A DNA stretch of 64,000 bases from contig NZ_RQIH01000018.1 in the NCBI RefSeq assembly GCF_003939025.1, forward strand, positions 1 through 64,000, read 5' to 3'. The notes under the pieces were generated by a model. That model was not told the DNA's origin. It saw nothing but the letters and a program-made list of their open reading frames with translations, and made no database searches. Source of the stretch: Rhizobium sophoriradicis (lineage in GTDB: Bacteria > Pseudomonadota > Alphaproteobacteria > Rhizobiales > Rhizobiaceae). A program made the translations under genes and the position numbers. Numbering within the stretch: the stretch's first letter is position 1; each line of letters begins with the position of its first letter. Shown here piece by piece: positions 36,782-45,936 of this stretch.

Positions 36782-37435
36782 TCACTGCGCATAGGATAGC
36801 ACCAGACCTTCCAGCAGTCGCCGCCAGCCGTCGATCGAGACGAAGAGCAGCAGCTTCAGCGGCGTTGAAACCACCGTCGGCGACATCATCTGCATGCCGA
36901 GCGCCACGAGAATGGCGGAGACGGCGAAGTCGATCATCAGGAAGGGCAGATAGATCAGAAATCCGATTTCGAATGCCCGCGTCAGTTCCGAAACGAGGAA
37001 GCTCGGCGTCAGAACGGTGATGTCGTCGGAGGCGATCGGGCTAACCGGTGCGTTTGCCCAGATTTTCTGCGATGCCTGGACGAAAAAGTCGCGGACCTCG
37101 GCATCGGAAAATTTCAGCATGAAATCCTTCAGCGGTGCCGCCACCTTGACCATGCCGTCCGCCATACCACTGACCGTGGCGAAATCGCCGCTATGGGCGA
37201 GCAGCAATTGCCAGCTGTTCTGCAGCACCGGGTTCATCACGAAGGCCGAGAGCACGATGGCGATCGCAAAGACCAGGAGATTCGGCGGTGTCTGCTGGAT
37301 GCCGATCGCATTGCGCACGATCAGGAGAACGACCGAAATCTTGGTAAAGGAGGTTGCTATCACGGCAATGACCGGCAGCATCGAGATCGCCGCCATCGCC
37401 ACGAGGCTCTGGGCAAGAGGAAAGGTCTGTTCCAT
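36782..37435 (-). CDS. sctR: Type III secretion export gate protein SctR
   Basis: A 217-residue FliP/SctR-family membrane protein. Signatures are VIATSFTKISVVLLIVRNAIG followed by QQTPPN, the loop LTPSFLVSELTRAFEIGFLI and DFAVSAILVALGMQMMSP. Length is standard. Its ATG overlaps the stop of sctQ (ATGA), so the two are coupled. Confidence 0.96.
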   Translation of the reverse strand: MEQTFPLAQSLVAMAAISMLPVIAVIATSFTKISVVLLIVRNAIGIQQTPPNLLVFAIAIVLSAFVMNPVLQNSWQLLLAHSGDFATVSGMADGMVKVAAPLKDFMLKFSDAEVRDFFVQASQKIWANAPVSPIASDDITVLTPSFLVSELTRAFEIGFLIYLPFLMIDFAVSAILVALGMQMMSPTVVSTPLKLLLFVSIDGWRRLLEGLVLSYAQ

Positions 37436-38454
37436 CAGTCGTGCAGCATTGTCACGCGAACGGCGCTCAATCCATCCACGGAGATAATTTCCCCCCGCCC
37501 GATGACACGGCCCTGGGCGATGATATCGACGGCATCCGTCAGCGGCCTGTCGAGATTGAAGACATAACCTTCGCCGATCGTCTCGAGTGTGCGAAGCGGA
37601 AGCTCCAGCCGTCCTGCATCGAAGACCAGCTTGATCGGGATGCTGTCGACAGGCGACGGACGCGGCTCGCCCTGCAATTCCTGATCGACGGTTTCATTCG
37701 TCATGAAATGCCTCATTGGTCCGGTTGGCGTCGACAGAAGCGGCTGGGTGAGGACCGCGCCTTTGTCCGATCGCATGCAGGTTGCAAGGTAACGTTCACC
37801 CGTGATCGCGATCACGGTCTCCGGCGCCGCCCCATCGATGACGATGCCGTCCCCCAATCGCAGGGATTTGATCTCACCGACCGACAGCACGGCATAACCG
37901 CGCCGGATGCCGACGGTCGTCGTCAGGGCATCGAGCGTGCGGCGCGGCAGGCGGCTCGCCCAGCCGACCAGCCCGTTCAGAAAAGCCTCGTCGAAGCGGC
38001 CGCTCAAGGGCAGGCTCATGCCGTTCCAGCCGATTTCGAAGCCGAAATTGCCGCTGGCATCCGGCTGCGGCTCCACGCCGATCTGCAGCAGCGACAGGCT
38101 GATGCCGATCTTGTTCTCGATTGCCTCGAAGGCCTCGACGAACTGATGTTCGACCACCGCCGCCTGTTCATGCGGCGACAGTTTTTCCCAGAGGAGCAGC
38201 GGTTCAAGCCTTTCGGCCAGCAACCGCAATGCGCCGGCCGACGCAATCAGCATCTGCTCCCGTTCGCCGATGCGGCAGAGAAGACCGACCGGATCGACGA
38301 TCCGCGCGGCTGCGATATCGGGGGACAGTGGGCGAACGGAAAGCGTCTGCTCCCGGACCGGAATTTGCCAGGCGGCGCGCATCATCGTGTCGGAACGGGA
38401 AAAGAAGCTCTCGGCCATCGATGACCGGGGCCATGCGGTCGCTGCGATATTCAT
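37435..38454 (-). CDS. sctQ: Type III secretion cytoplasmic ring protein SctQ
   Basis: A 339-residue C-ring/sorting-platform protein. The C-terminal 75 residues form a SpoA/FliN-type domain (IPIKLVFDAGRLELPLRTLE and IAQGRVIGRGEIISVDGLSA). The N-terminal part is poorly conserved, as usual. The C-terminus of 5-10 residues after VRVTML is typical. It overlaps sctN by 4 bases upstream and sctR downstream. Confidence 0.88.
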   Translation of the reverse strand: MNIAATAWPRSSMAESFFSRSDTMMRAAWQIPVREQTLSVRPLSPDIAAARIVDPVGLLCRIGEREQMLIASAGALRLLAERLEPLLLWEKLSPHEQAAVVEHQFVEAFEAIENKIGISLSLLQIGVEPQPDASGNFGFEIGWNGMSLPLSGRFDEAFLNGLVGWASRLPRRTLDALTTTVGIRRGYAVLSVGEIKSLRLGDGIVIDGAAPETVIAITGERYLATCMRSDKGAVLTQPLLSTPTGPMRHFMTNETVDQELQGEPRPSPVDSIPIKLVFDAGRLELPLRTLETIGEGYVFNLDRPLTDAVDIIAQGRVIGRGEIISVDGLSAVRVTMLHD

Positions 38455-39770
38455 CGGACAAGCTCCTCGATCGCTTCGACGATCACGCCGAACGGCTGCG
38501 GCTTGCCCTGGCCGTCAAACAGGAAGCGCTGGATGAGCCCGTGTTTGGCGACGGCCTCGTCGACGGCGGCATCGCGCCCCTGGCGATATTCGCCGACGCG
38601 AATCAGCAGTTCCACCTCGTCATAGAGGGCCAGCAGGGCGCGCAGCCTGTCGGCGGCCTGGCGATGGCTCTCGCTCACCACCGCGCTCATCGTCCGGCTT
38701 CGGCTGGCCAGCACATCGATCGCCGGAAAATTGCCCGCCCTGGCAATCTTGTCGGAGAGCACGATATGGCCGTCCAGCAGCGATCTGGTTTCTTCGGCAA
38801 TCGGATCGTCCTGCTCTTCGCCTTCGACGAGGACCGTATAGAAAGCTGTCATCGTGCCGTTTGCGCTGTTGCCGGCGCGCTCGAAGATCTGTGGCAAGAC
38901 GGCGAATACGGAAGGCGGAAAGCCGCGTCGCACCGGCGGTTCGCCGGCAGCAAGCCCCACTTCGCGCAAGGCGCGGGCCATGCGGGTGACGCTATCGATG
39001 ACGAGCAGCACATGTTTTCCCTGCTCGCGAAAATATTCGGCGATCGCCGTTGCCGTCATCACCGCCTTGAACCGCTCCAGCGCCGGGCGATCGGATGTGG
39101 CGACAACCAACGCCACATTCGAGGGGACGCCTTCCGGCATGTTGCCGGCAACGAATTCGCCGACCTCGCGTCCGCGTTCGCCGACCAGGGCGCAGACGAT
39201 CACATCGGCCTTGTTGTTGGCGACGATCTGGGACACCAGCGTCGACTTGCCGGCGCCAGGCGCGCCGAAAATACCGATGCGCTGGCCCTGGCCGCAGGTC
39301 AGCAATCCGTCCAGGGCGGCAATCCCCGAGGTAAACGGCTGGCGGATGGGGCGCCGCGACAGAGGATCGACCGGCTGGCCGTAGAGCGGCTGCAGGAAAC
39401 GCGCGTCCTCGCCGGCGGGGTTGGCGGAGGGACGCAGGATATTGCCGTGTGCGTCGACGATCGCGCCGAGCAGGAAATTGCCGACGGAGACGGCCGGTTC
39501 CCGGCCGGTCGGGACGATTTCCGTGCGCAGGGAGATGCCGCGGGTTTCGCCGTGAAGCGAGAGAAGCGCCGTCTCGCCGTCGATGCCGACGACATCGGCA
39601 AGGCCGATGCGACCTCGGCCCGGCTCATGCAGTTCACAAAGCTCGCCGATCCTGACCGAGGGGATGAGCGCCCGCACCAGCAGGCCCGAAACACTCTTTA
39701 CGCGCCCGCTCTGCCGCCGCACGTCCGTTTGTTCGAGTCTCCGCTCCATCCGAAGCAACGCGTCAACCAT
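38451..39770 (-). CDS. sctN: Type III secretion ATPase SctN
   Basis: A 439-residue export ATPase. Walker A is GAPGAGKS at residues 169-176. The Walker B region is HVLLVIDSVTRMARALREVG, followed by FPPSVFAVLPQIFERAG, characteristic of FliI/SctN rather than F1 ATPase. It unfolds substrates and detaches chaperones at the cytoplasmic face. It overlaps sctL by 8 bases. Confidence 0.97.
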   Translation of the reverse strand: MVDALLRMERRLEQTDVRRQSGRVKSVSGLLVRALIPSVRIGELCELHEPGRGRIGLADVVGIDGETALLSLHGETRGISLRTEIVPTGREPAVSVGNFLLGAIVDAHGNILRPSANPAGEDARFLQPLYGQPVDPLSRRPIRQPFTSGIAALDGLLTCGQGQRIGIFGAPGAGKSTLVSQIVANNKADVIVCALVGERGREVGEFVAGNMPEGVPSNVALVVATSDRPALERFKAVMTATAIAEYFREQGKHVLLVIDSVTRMARALREVGLAAGEPPVRRGFPPSVFAVLPQIFERAGNSANGTMTAFYTVLVEGEEQDDPIAEETRSLLDGHIVLSDKIARAGNFPAIDVLASRSRTMSAVVSESHRQAADRLRALLALYDEVELLIRVGEYRQGRDAAVDEAVAKHGLIQRFLFDGQGKPQPFGVIVEAIEELVR

Positions 39771-40326
39771 GGACGAGGGCCTCGATCACGGTGGCGAGCT
39801 GGTCTTTCAAGCCGATCTGGCTGCGTCCCGCCGACGTCTCCAGAATAATCTCGCCGGCAGACATCAGCGGATCCGTCTCGATAGTGATGCGGTGATCGAT
39901 ATCCGCAATTGCCCGGGCGATCATGGCGGCATCGTCGGGGGCGACATGCAGGGCGATCTCCTGGGCCTCAGCGGTCTGGGATATGGCGTGGCGGACCAAT
40001 CGCCTCGTGCGCTCGTCGGCCTCCATCGATCCGAGGATCAATCCGACCGATTTCAGAACCACCGCCTCGACCCAGCTGTCGAGATTGGCAATTTCCTGTT
40101 CGGCTTTTCCGAGCGAGGCGGCAAGCCGTGCGGCGGCATCGCGAACGCCCTGTTCGAACCCGTCGCGATAGCCGTTTTGGGCGGCCTGCTCGCTGGCGGC
40201 GGCAAGTGTCGCCTGCGATTGGGCGGCGTCGTGGCGGGCAGCCTCCAGAATTTGCGCCGCCTCTCTGATCTGGCCGAAACTCTCCGCCGGAATGATGCGG
40301 TCGTGGCGCGCAAATCCCGAGCTCAT
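39763..40326 (-). CDS. sctL: Type III secretion ATPase regulator SctL
   Basis: About 187 residues of the FliH/SctL (NolV-like) family. It has an Ala-rich helical N-terminal half (EAAQILEAARHDAAQSQATL) and a C-terminal segment SAGEIILETSAGRSQIGLKD resembling the FliH tail. It links the ATPase to the sorting platform. The ATG at 40326 overlaps the stop of the preceding gene (ATGA); longer frames to 40452 overlap that gene. Confidence 0.85.
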   Translation of the reverse strand: MSSGFARHDRIIPAESFGQIREAAQILEAARHDAAQSQATLAAASEQAAQNGYRDGFEQGVRDAAARLAASLGKAEQEIANLDSWVEAVVLKSVGLILGSMEADERTRRLVRHAISQTAEAQEIALHVAPDDAAMIARAIADIDHRITIETDPLMSAGEIILETSAGRSQIGLKDQLATVIEALVHG

Positions 40327-40952
40327 CGTCCGGCGCCTTCCTGTATGGAGGCGACCTCGTCGACAGCGGCCGTCGCCAGAACGAGCGCCGGGCTCTTCAA
40401 GAGGGAAGCCGAGCCGTTTTCGGCCATGTCGCGCCAGCCCGCCCACCGCCATGCCGCAGAGATCCGGTATTCGTCTGCCAGAAGCGCCAGCATCGACCAG
40501 CCATCGGCCTCGACGACATGCCTTGCCTGCTCGCTCAACAGATCAAGCGGCGGCGTTGCCGTGGAAAGATTGATGTGGCCGAGGGCGAATGCGACCGCTT
40601 CCTCGCCGTAGACGGCCTTGAGCCTCGCAAGGGTCGGGCGATCGACCGCGGGGCAGAAGGCTGCGAGATGATAGGCGAGGCCCGCCCGGAGCGCGGCCGT
40701 TGCGCGTCCGCCCGCGTCCATGGAAATCAGGCGGCGGGCGCCGTCGGCAAATGTGGCGGGGTCGCCATGGGCTTCCGCGATCTCAGTGAAAAGCCGCCGA
40801 TACAGCCGCGGTGACAGGGTAGACCCATCGGCAAGGAGCGGCGCGGTCCCATCCCATCGGGCGGCCGGCAGCATATCCGCGGAAAGCAGCGCTGCCCTGC
40901 GGATCCTCGCGGCATACGAGATCGCCTCGCCGTCCGAACGCGGCGTGCGCAT
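40323..40952 (-). CDS. sctK: Type III secretion sorting platform protein SctK-like (NolU-like)
   Basis: A 209-residue soluble helical protein located between sctJ and sctL, the normal place of sctK/nolU. A central segment LARLKAVYGEEAVAFALGH resembles family members. SctK proteins connect the inner-membrane ring to the cytoplasmic platform and are weakly conserved, so position weighs as much as sequence. The ATG at 40952 starts immediately after the sctJ stop (40955); a frame to 40994 overlaps sctJ. Confidence 0.75.
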   Translation of the reverse strand: MRTPRSDGEAISYAARIRRAALLSADMLPAARWDGTAPLLADGSTLSPRLYRRLFTEIAEAHGDPATFADGARRLISMDAGGRATAALRAGLAYHLAAFCPAVDRPTLARLKAVYGEEAVAFALGHINLSTATPPLDLLSEQARHVVEADGWSMLALLADEYRISAAWRWAGWRDMAENGSASLLKSPALVLATAAVDEVASIQEGAGR

Positions 40953-40954
40953 GC

Positions 40955-41785
40955 TCAGCGCTCCTTCCGCTGCGGCAACAGCAGCAGCAGGCATGCCCCG
41001 ATGGCGAGGATGATGGCGCCGATCACGGCCAGATTGGGGCCTTTGAAAGCCGAGAGAGCGCTTTGCACCATCGAGAATGGCGCCGCAGCGGGTGCCGGCG
41101 TCACTGGTGCTGCTGGGGCGGGCGCTGCGGCTGTGGCAGGAGCCGCCGGCGCGCCGACCTCCGACCAGGGGCTGACCACCACCGAGACATCTTCGTAAGA
41201 GAGATCACGGATGCTGTTGACCAGAACGGATCGGCTTTTCATGTCGATCTCGTTGAGATTGGCGCCGGGGCGATATTGCAGCACGGCCGCCGCCCTCGCC
41301 TTCTCCTTGATGAGCCCGCGGCCGTTCTCCTCCGGCAGCACCACATGGACGCGCGCCGTCGCCACGCCGTCAAGCCCGGAAAGCGTTTCGGCAAGCTGCT
41401 GCTCGATGGCGTAGCTCATCCGGGCTTTCTGTTCGTAAGGCGTCACAAGGAAGCCGTTGCCGGGAAAGAGTTCGGCGACATTTCCGAACGACTGACGCGG
41501 CAGACCGGCGCCCGCCAGCAACTCGATCGCCCGGGCATGATCGGCTGATTCAGCGATGATCGCATAGGTCCCGCCCTTTTCGCTCTTCATGGTGACGGAG
41601 ATGCCGGCGCGTTCCAGCAGGACCTGAGCATCCAGCGCATCGCGCTGATCGAGTCCCGTCAGCACGTCCTGGCTGCAGGCGGCGAGGAACAGGCAGAGGG
41701 CGAGCATGGCGGCCTTCGGAAGGACTTTGCGCGCGGGCGAAGAGATCGATGATCTCGCAAGGGCCGATGAGATCATGATATTCAC
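40955..41785 (-). CDS. sctJ: Type III secretion inner-membrane ring lipoprotein SctJ
   Basis: A 276-residue YscJ/FliF-family lipoprotein. The signal peptide ends in the lipobox LAAC, so Cys36 or nearby would be acylated. Conserved blocks are LTGLDQRDALDAQVLLERAG, PRQSFGNVAELFPGNGFLVT and VHVVLPEENG. A Pro/Ala-rich linker precedes a C-terminal membrane helix (AVIGAIILAIGACLLLLLP). It overlaps sctI by 4 bases. Confidence 0.95.
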   Translation of the reverse strand: MNIMISSALARSSISSPARKVLPKAAMLALCLFLAACSQDVLTGLDQRDALDAQVLLERAGISVTMKSEKGGTYAIIAESADHARAIELLAGAGLPRQSFGNVAELFPGNGFLVTPYEQKARMSYAIEQQLAETLSGLDGVATARVHVVLPEENGRGLIKEKARAAAVLQYRPGANLNEIDMKSRSVLVNSIRDLSYEDVSVVVSPWSEVGAPAAPATAAAPAPAAPVTPAPAAAPFSMVQSALSAFKGPNLAVIGAIILAIGACLLLLLPQRKER

Positions 41786-42258
41786 TGGCCCTGCGTCAGC
41801 CGTTTGGACGACGACATCACCGACTGGGTGAGTGACGACAGCAGCGTCGTGCCGGTTGCGAATTGCTGTGATTTCTCCAGCCGGTCGATCGATGTCGTGA
41901 TGTCTTCGATCTTCGGGCCGCTGTGATCCTTGTCCGCGGCAAATCGCACCAGCGGCGTCTCCGGCTGGCCGCTCCCGGCCACGGGCATGAAGAATGCCGA
42001 CAGCCGTTCGAGAATGCTGGAGGGCCTGGTATTGCCTTCCGGTGAATAGGAGGGCGGGACGGCGTCGGACTCAGGCGCGATCTTGCGGCCCTGGGTGTTG
42101 GGAATAGAGGTGAGTTCGGTTGGCCGAAGGCCGGCGAAATCCGCCGGTTGCAGTCCGATCCGCTCCGCCACGATCTCCGAGGTCTTCAGCACATTGCCTG
42201 TCGATACGCCGTCGACGGGCGGCGTGAAGGCGCGGCCGGAAAGTTCTTCTCCACTCAT
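41782..42258 (-). CDS. sctI: Type III secretion inner rod protein SctI (NolB-like)
   Basis: A 158-residue protein, acidic and disordered at the N-terminus. Its C-terminal helix (GTTLLSSLTQSVMSSSKRLT) has the character of inner-rod subunits. The place directly upstream of sctJ with a 4-base overlap matches sctI/nolB in other loci. Confidence 0.75.
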   Translation of the reverse strand: MSGEELSGRAFTPPVDGVSTGNVLKTSEIVAERIGLQPADFAGLRPTELTSIPNTQGRKIAPESDAVPPSYSPEGNTRPSSILERLSAFFMPVAGSGQPETPLVRFAADKDHSGPKIEDITTSIDRLEKSQQFATGTTLLSSLTQSVMSSSKRLTQGQ

Positions 42259-42308
42259 TGCAATTCCTCAACTCGGTACACGTCAACTGCAAACGATGAA
42301 CGGGAACG

Positions 42309-42566
42309 CTACTCGTCGCTGCCTTCGTCGATCGCCTCCTTGGCGAAATTGAAAAGCGAATTGTTCAGCATCAGGGTGTTGGAAATCATGCCTGGCAGAA
42401 ACGCGTCCACGGCAGCGGAGAGTATCTCGCTCTCGCTGTTCGGATCGACCTTTTTCGTCGTGCTGCCGGTGGTGTCCTTGGAACCCGTCTTATCGGTCGT
42501 CAGCTCCACCGAGACAGGGTTTGCGAGCGCCAGGTTGAGGTCGGAGTTCACTGAATCTACGGCCAT
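42309..42566 (-). CDS. Small T3SS-linked protein of unknown function
   Basis: An 85-residue protein starting after GGAAGTGCTCAT. It is Ser/Thr-rich and polar in the first 50 residues and ends in a helix (ILSAAVDAFLPGMISNTLMLNNSL). It is the first gene of the sctI-to-sctU run and is preceded by an AT-rich promoter region. It might be a secreted filament or rod component, or a chaperone; no family was recognised. Confidence 0.65.
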   Translation of the reverse strand: MAVDSVNSDLNLALANPVSVELTTDKTGSKDTTGSTTKKVDPNSESEILSAAVDAFLPGMISNTLMLNNSLFNFAKEAIDEGSDE

Positions 42567-42871
42567 ATGAGCACTTCCATCAAGGAGTTATCAAAATGAA
42601 TGCATGATTTGATATGGATAAAAAAACGGCCGGTCAATTGTTTAAACTTAACCGATGGTTAATTTTCGGAACTTGCAATCGGCATTGACAACTTTATCGA
42701 CCTTTATATTAAAATTGAACGTTTTTTATCCGTAAAGCGCAGCAGATATCCAGATTGCGCATGAAATTCATACTTAAATTTATTGCTATCAAATGTTCAC
42801 AGGCCAGACTGCCTCTACGCCAACCGGGCCTGTGAGTACCCAGATATTTGGTGTTGCGAAAGCGTCCCGGA
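42567..42871. promoter_or_regulatory. AT-rich intergenic region upstream of the T3SS apparatus operon
   Basis: A strongly AT-rich 230-base segment (42590-42790) stands out against the GC-rich genes and probably carries the promoter of the long minus-strand operon. At its far end lies the inverted repeat described separately. No known T3SS regulator box was recognised. Confidence 0.5.
42797..42835 (-). terminator. Inverted repeat downstream of the first hrpK-like gene
   Basis: TCACAGGCC and GGCCTGTGA form a perfect 9-bp stem with a 21-base loop, 37 bases beyond the stop codon of the 947-residue gene. No T-run follows, so it is a weak or factor-assisted terminator candidate. Confidence 0.5.
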
Positions 42872-45715
42872 TCAGCCCACCGCCGTACCGCGGCGCTTCT
42901 CGATATCGGCGATGATCGCGTCCCAGTTCTCAGGGGTCAGCTCGCGCTGTTCCGGGTCGCGGGGCGCGGGGGCGACGCCGCCCTTGGCGCCGACGATCGG
43001 GCCGGTCTTGGCGTAGATGCCGACCGTGTCGTTGACAGTGCGCTTAAGCATGTCGTTCATCATGTCGGTCTGCTTGTGGAAGGCTTTTTCCTGCTTGATG
43101 CTCTGGTAGATGGCAAAGCCCGCCCAGGCCGCCCAGGACACCGCGCAGGCGACTGCGAAGGCGAGCGAGAAGCCGCCGGAGACGAGCGCTACCGTTGCGC
43201 CCGTGCGCCCGAGGAAGGTGGAATTCACCAGCATATTGGCAACGCCTGCGATGCCCTCGATCGCGCCGACCGTGTCCGCCGCGGTTCCGATACCCATGAA
43301 GATGAGATCGACCGGATCGCCCTTGCCACTGGTGAGCCCCTGCAGGAACTGGTAATATTCCACCGGCAGCCAAGCGACGCCGGCAACGGCGCCAACCGTC
43401 GTCCCGGTATTCTTGAAAAAGGCGGAGAGCACGCTGCGCTGCGCCCGCGCCAGCTCGTCGGAAACGCCGACGAGTGAACTGATCCCATCCAGCAGCGAAA
43501 AATTCGAGGCTTTGATCGCCGAGCCGAGCGCACTGCCCATGTGCGCGAGAGCGCCAAGGGCGTGCAGAACCACGATGCCGATGCTGTCCCAGGTCGGGCT
43601 GGTCATGTTGAGGCCGGCATAGATGGAGCGGGATGCGGTGAGCACCGACATCACGCCGGAAGAGAGCGCCGCCTTGTATTTGACAGGATCGACCCCTGCC
43701 GGCGCCGCCGTCGCGGTCTTGTCGATCAGCTTGGCAAGGTCGGCCTTGATCGTTTCGACGCTGCCGCCCGGTCGCATCGTCGCCCAAAGCGCGGTGAAGA
43801 TCGTCGTGAAATTGGTCTTGTATTGCGCCATGGCATCGGCATTGCCCTTGAACAGGGTTTCCGCCAGCGCGTCGAGGCTCGGGGCGATGATCTTCTTGAT
43901 CGCCTCTTCGGCGGTCTTGCCGTCGACGATGATTGGATCGATCACATCCGTGCCGGGCATCAGCGTCTTCATCAGGCCTGACATGGAAAGTCCCATGTCC
44001 TTGAGGCTCGATGTCAGATATTCGCTGTCGATATAGGGCAGATCGAGACTTTGGATGGTCTTGCTCCAGCCATTGTCCTTGGTGGCGAACATGCGCTCGG
44101 CGATCCAGGCGTCGCCCCCGCTGCCGGCGAAGAAGCGCCCGCCGTCTGAGCCGTTGGCGGCAATGCCCTTGCCGGCCAGCCCGGTGCCGATCATGATCGC
44201 CGCCATGACGTCGTTGAACGAATAGCTGGCGAGATTGCTGGAGGGCAGCGGCGAGACGCTCTTGTCCCACTCGGCATTGGCCGGCAACTTCGAGACCAGG
44301 CTGGCGCCCATGACGAGCCCTTCCAGCGCGGTCTGCACCGCATGGCGGTAGCCCAAGACCTCCTTGCCGCCGGGTGCGCTCAGGCGCGACGTCAGGCGCT
44401 CCAGATTGCCGGCGAGATCGCCGATGCCGATTTCTCCGGCGCCTACCTTGTCGAGCAGCGGACCGAGAAGCGCCTTGACGTCGGCCTTGAACTGATCGCG
44501 CACCTCGGGGCTGTCTGACCCGTAAAACTGGTTGGCCATCGCCTGGATGGTCGGGTTGAACAGGTGGGTGATATTGTTGGGCACGGTGCTGCCGAATTCG
44601 GAAGCGGCAACCTTTTTCAAACCGTCGAGGTCGATCTTGAGATCGGGGAACAGGCTGCCGCCGAGCCCGAGCGACTGGTCGAAATCCATAACCGGCAGGA
44701 TGGAGCCGAGCCCCTTCAGTTCCCGCTCGGTCTTGTTGCCGGCCAGTCCCATGCGGATCAGGCCATCGAGCGCCGTCGTCGGATCGGAGATCGTCGGCAG
44801 CACGTTCTTGTCGAAGAATTCGGCATAGGTCTTGTCGGCAATCGCCGAGCGCTGCTTTACGAAATCGTCGGGAAGCACCATGGAATAGAAGCCGAGGGCG
44901 GCATTATATTCCTTGAGAATGGTGGTGACGTCCTTGCCGGATTTGAGACCGTCATTCAGCAGGCCGCCATTGACGATGTCGCGCTCAAAGGCATCCTCGA
45001 CCTTCGTACGCAGGTCCTTCATCTTCTCGTCACGCGTTATCGTGTCGTTGATGATCTCGGAAGCGTCCTTGTTCGTATCGGGCGGCGCCACGCGATAACC
45101 GGAGAAGATCAGCTTGAAGGCCTTCAGCGCCTTCTCCGTCATCAGCGAGTTGACGTCGGGGTCCGAGCCCAGGATGGCGATCGACTTGTCGAGATCCTTC
45201 AGGATCTCCTGGTCGTTGTAGATGCCGCGCTGGTTGTCGCCGAGGCTGTCCTTGTATTGGCCGAAGGTCGCCTTGGTCTGAAGCAGATCGAGATACATGA
45301 TCAGTTTCTGCTCGGCAGTGTAATTGTGAGGGTTTTTGACGACGTCGATGCTCTCGAAGGATTTGTCCTTGTCCTTCAGCCCTTCCATGAAGCCCTGATT
45401 GATCTCGCTCATGAAATCGGAATTGAACAGGAGATCGATGACCGGCTGGATCGGCGCGGTAGGGCGGGACGTGCCATTCGACGTGGCGGCCAGCGAAACG
45501 AACTTCGGACTGCTCGTCTGCGCCGATATAGAGGAGAAAATCGTCAGGGCTGCCGTCGTGGTCCCGTCAGAGGCAAAAGGCGATGCCTTCTTGACCGTGG
45601 TGCTCGTGGTTTTGCCCTGGCTCGTGGAATTTTCGGACTTTGGATCGGAATTGGCGTTTAGCCGGAGAAATGAAACCGTATCGATATCCGAAGATGCTGG
45701 TGCGATCGATGACAT
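42872..45715 (-). CDS. Large HrpK-like T3SS protein 1 (putative translocator/effector)
   Basis: A 947-residue protein, Ser/Thr-rich and without a Sec signal at the N-terminus, as for type III substrates. It is long and helical, with hydrophobic segments near the C-terminus (NMLVNSTFLGRTGATVALVS, then FAVACAVSWAAWAGFAIY). This layout matches the HrpK-type proteins of plant-associated T3SS, thought to act as translocators or effectors. Residues about 357-572 (44000-44645) are nearly repeated in the next gene. It is the penultimate unit upstream of the apparatus operon. Confidence 0.7.
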   Translation of the reverse strand: MSSIAPASSDIDTVSFLRLNANSDPKSENSTSQGKTTSTTVKKASPFASDGTTTAALTIFSSISAQTSSPKFVSLAATSNGTSRPTAPIQPVIDLLFNSDFMSEINQGFMEGLKDKDKSFESIDVVKNPHNYTAEQKLIMYLDLLQTKATFGQYKDSLGDNQRGIYNDQEILKDLDKSIAILGSDPDVNSLMTEKALKAFKLIFSGYRVAPPDTNKDASEIINDTITRDEKMKDLRTKVEDAFERDIVNGGLLNDGLKSGKDVTTILKEYNAALGFYSMVLPDDFVKQRSAIADKTYAEFFDKNVLPTISDPTTALDGLIRMGLAGNKTERELKGLGSILPVMDFDQSLGLGGSLFPDLKIDLDGLKKVAASEFGSTVPNNITHLFNPTIQAMANQFYGSDSPEVRDQFKADVKALLGPLLDKVGAGEIGIGDLAGNLERLTSRLSAPGGKEVLGYRHAVQTALEGLVMGASLVSKLPANAEWDKSVSPLPSSNLASYSFNDVMAAIMIGTGLAGKGIAANGSDGGRFFAGSGGDAWIAERMFATKDNGWSKTIQSLDLPYIDSEYLTSSLKDMGLSMSGLMKTLMPGTDVIDPIIVDGKTAEEAIKKIIAPSLDALAETLFKGNADAMAQYKTNFTTIFTALWATMRPGGSVETIKADLAKLIDKTATAAPAGVDPVKYKAALSSGVMSVLTASRSIYAGLNMTSPTWDSIGIVVLHALGALAHMGSALGSAIKASNFSLLDGISSLVGVSDELARAQRSVLSAFFKNTGTTVGAVAGVAWLPVEYYQFLQGLTSGKGDPVDLIFMGIGTAADTVGAIEGIAGVANMLVNSTFLGRTGATVALVSGGFSLAFAVACAVSWAAWAGFAIYQSIKQEKAFHKQTDMMNDMLKRTVNDTVGIYAKTGPIVGAKGGVAPAPRDPEQRELTPENWDAIIADIEKRRGTAVG
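44000..44645 (-). repeat. 646-bp direct repeat, copy 1 (inside hrpK-like gene 1)
   Basis: Aligns without indels to 47641-48286 at a constant offset of 3641 bases. By eye about nine of ten bases match. It encodes LKKVAASEFGSTVPNNITHL through PYIDSEYLTSSLKDMG. Confidence 0.9.
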
Positions 45716-45936
45716 GCGTTCCCTTTGATTTTCTTTTTCCGCTTTTCGCGGATGACGTCGTTTACCTTACGTTAGGCATAAGATCGACCTTTGCGTGATA
45801 ATTCAAGCCCGATCGCGACATCGCGGTTGCATAAAATGCAGCGGCCTCGCGCCTGGAGATCAAAAATCACATTTTTACCGAGGGGTCGCAGGGTATTTCC
45901 CAGGCTGTGGCGGTCATCGTTGCCGCCCCTCTGCCT
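45716..45936. promoter_or_regulatory. Spacer between the two hrpK-like genes
   Basis: A 220-base gap with an AT-rich section, probably carrying a separate promoter for hrpK-like gene 1. No recognisable regulator box was found. Confidence 0.35.

Noticed and set aside
43044..44270. A 408-codon open frame inside the hrpK-like gene 1 region
   Set aside because: Same strand but another frame of the HrpK-like protein; Arg/His/Gln-rich shadow without motifs.
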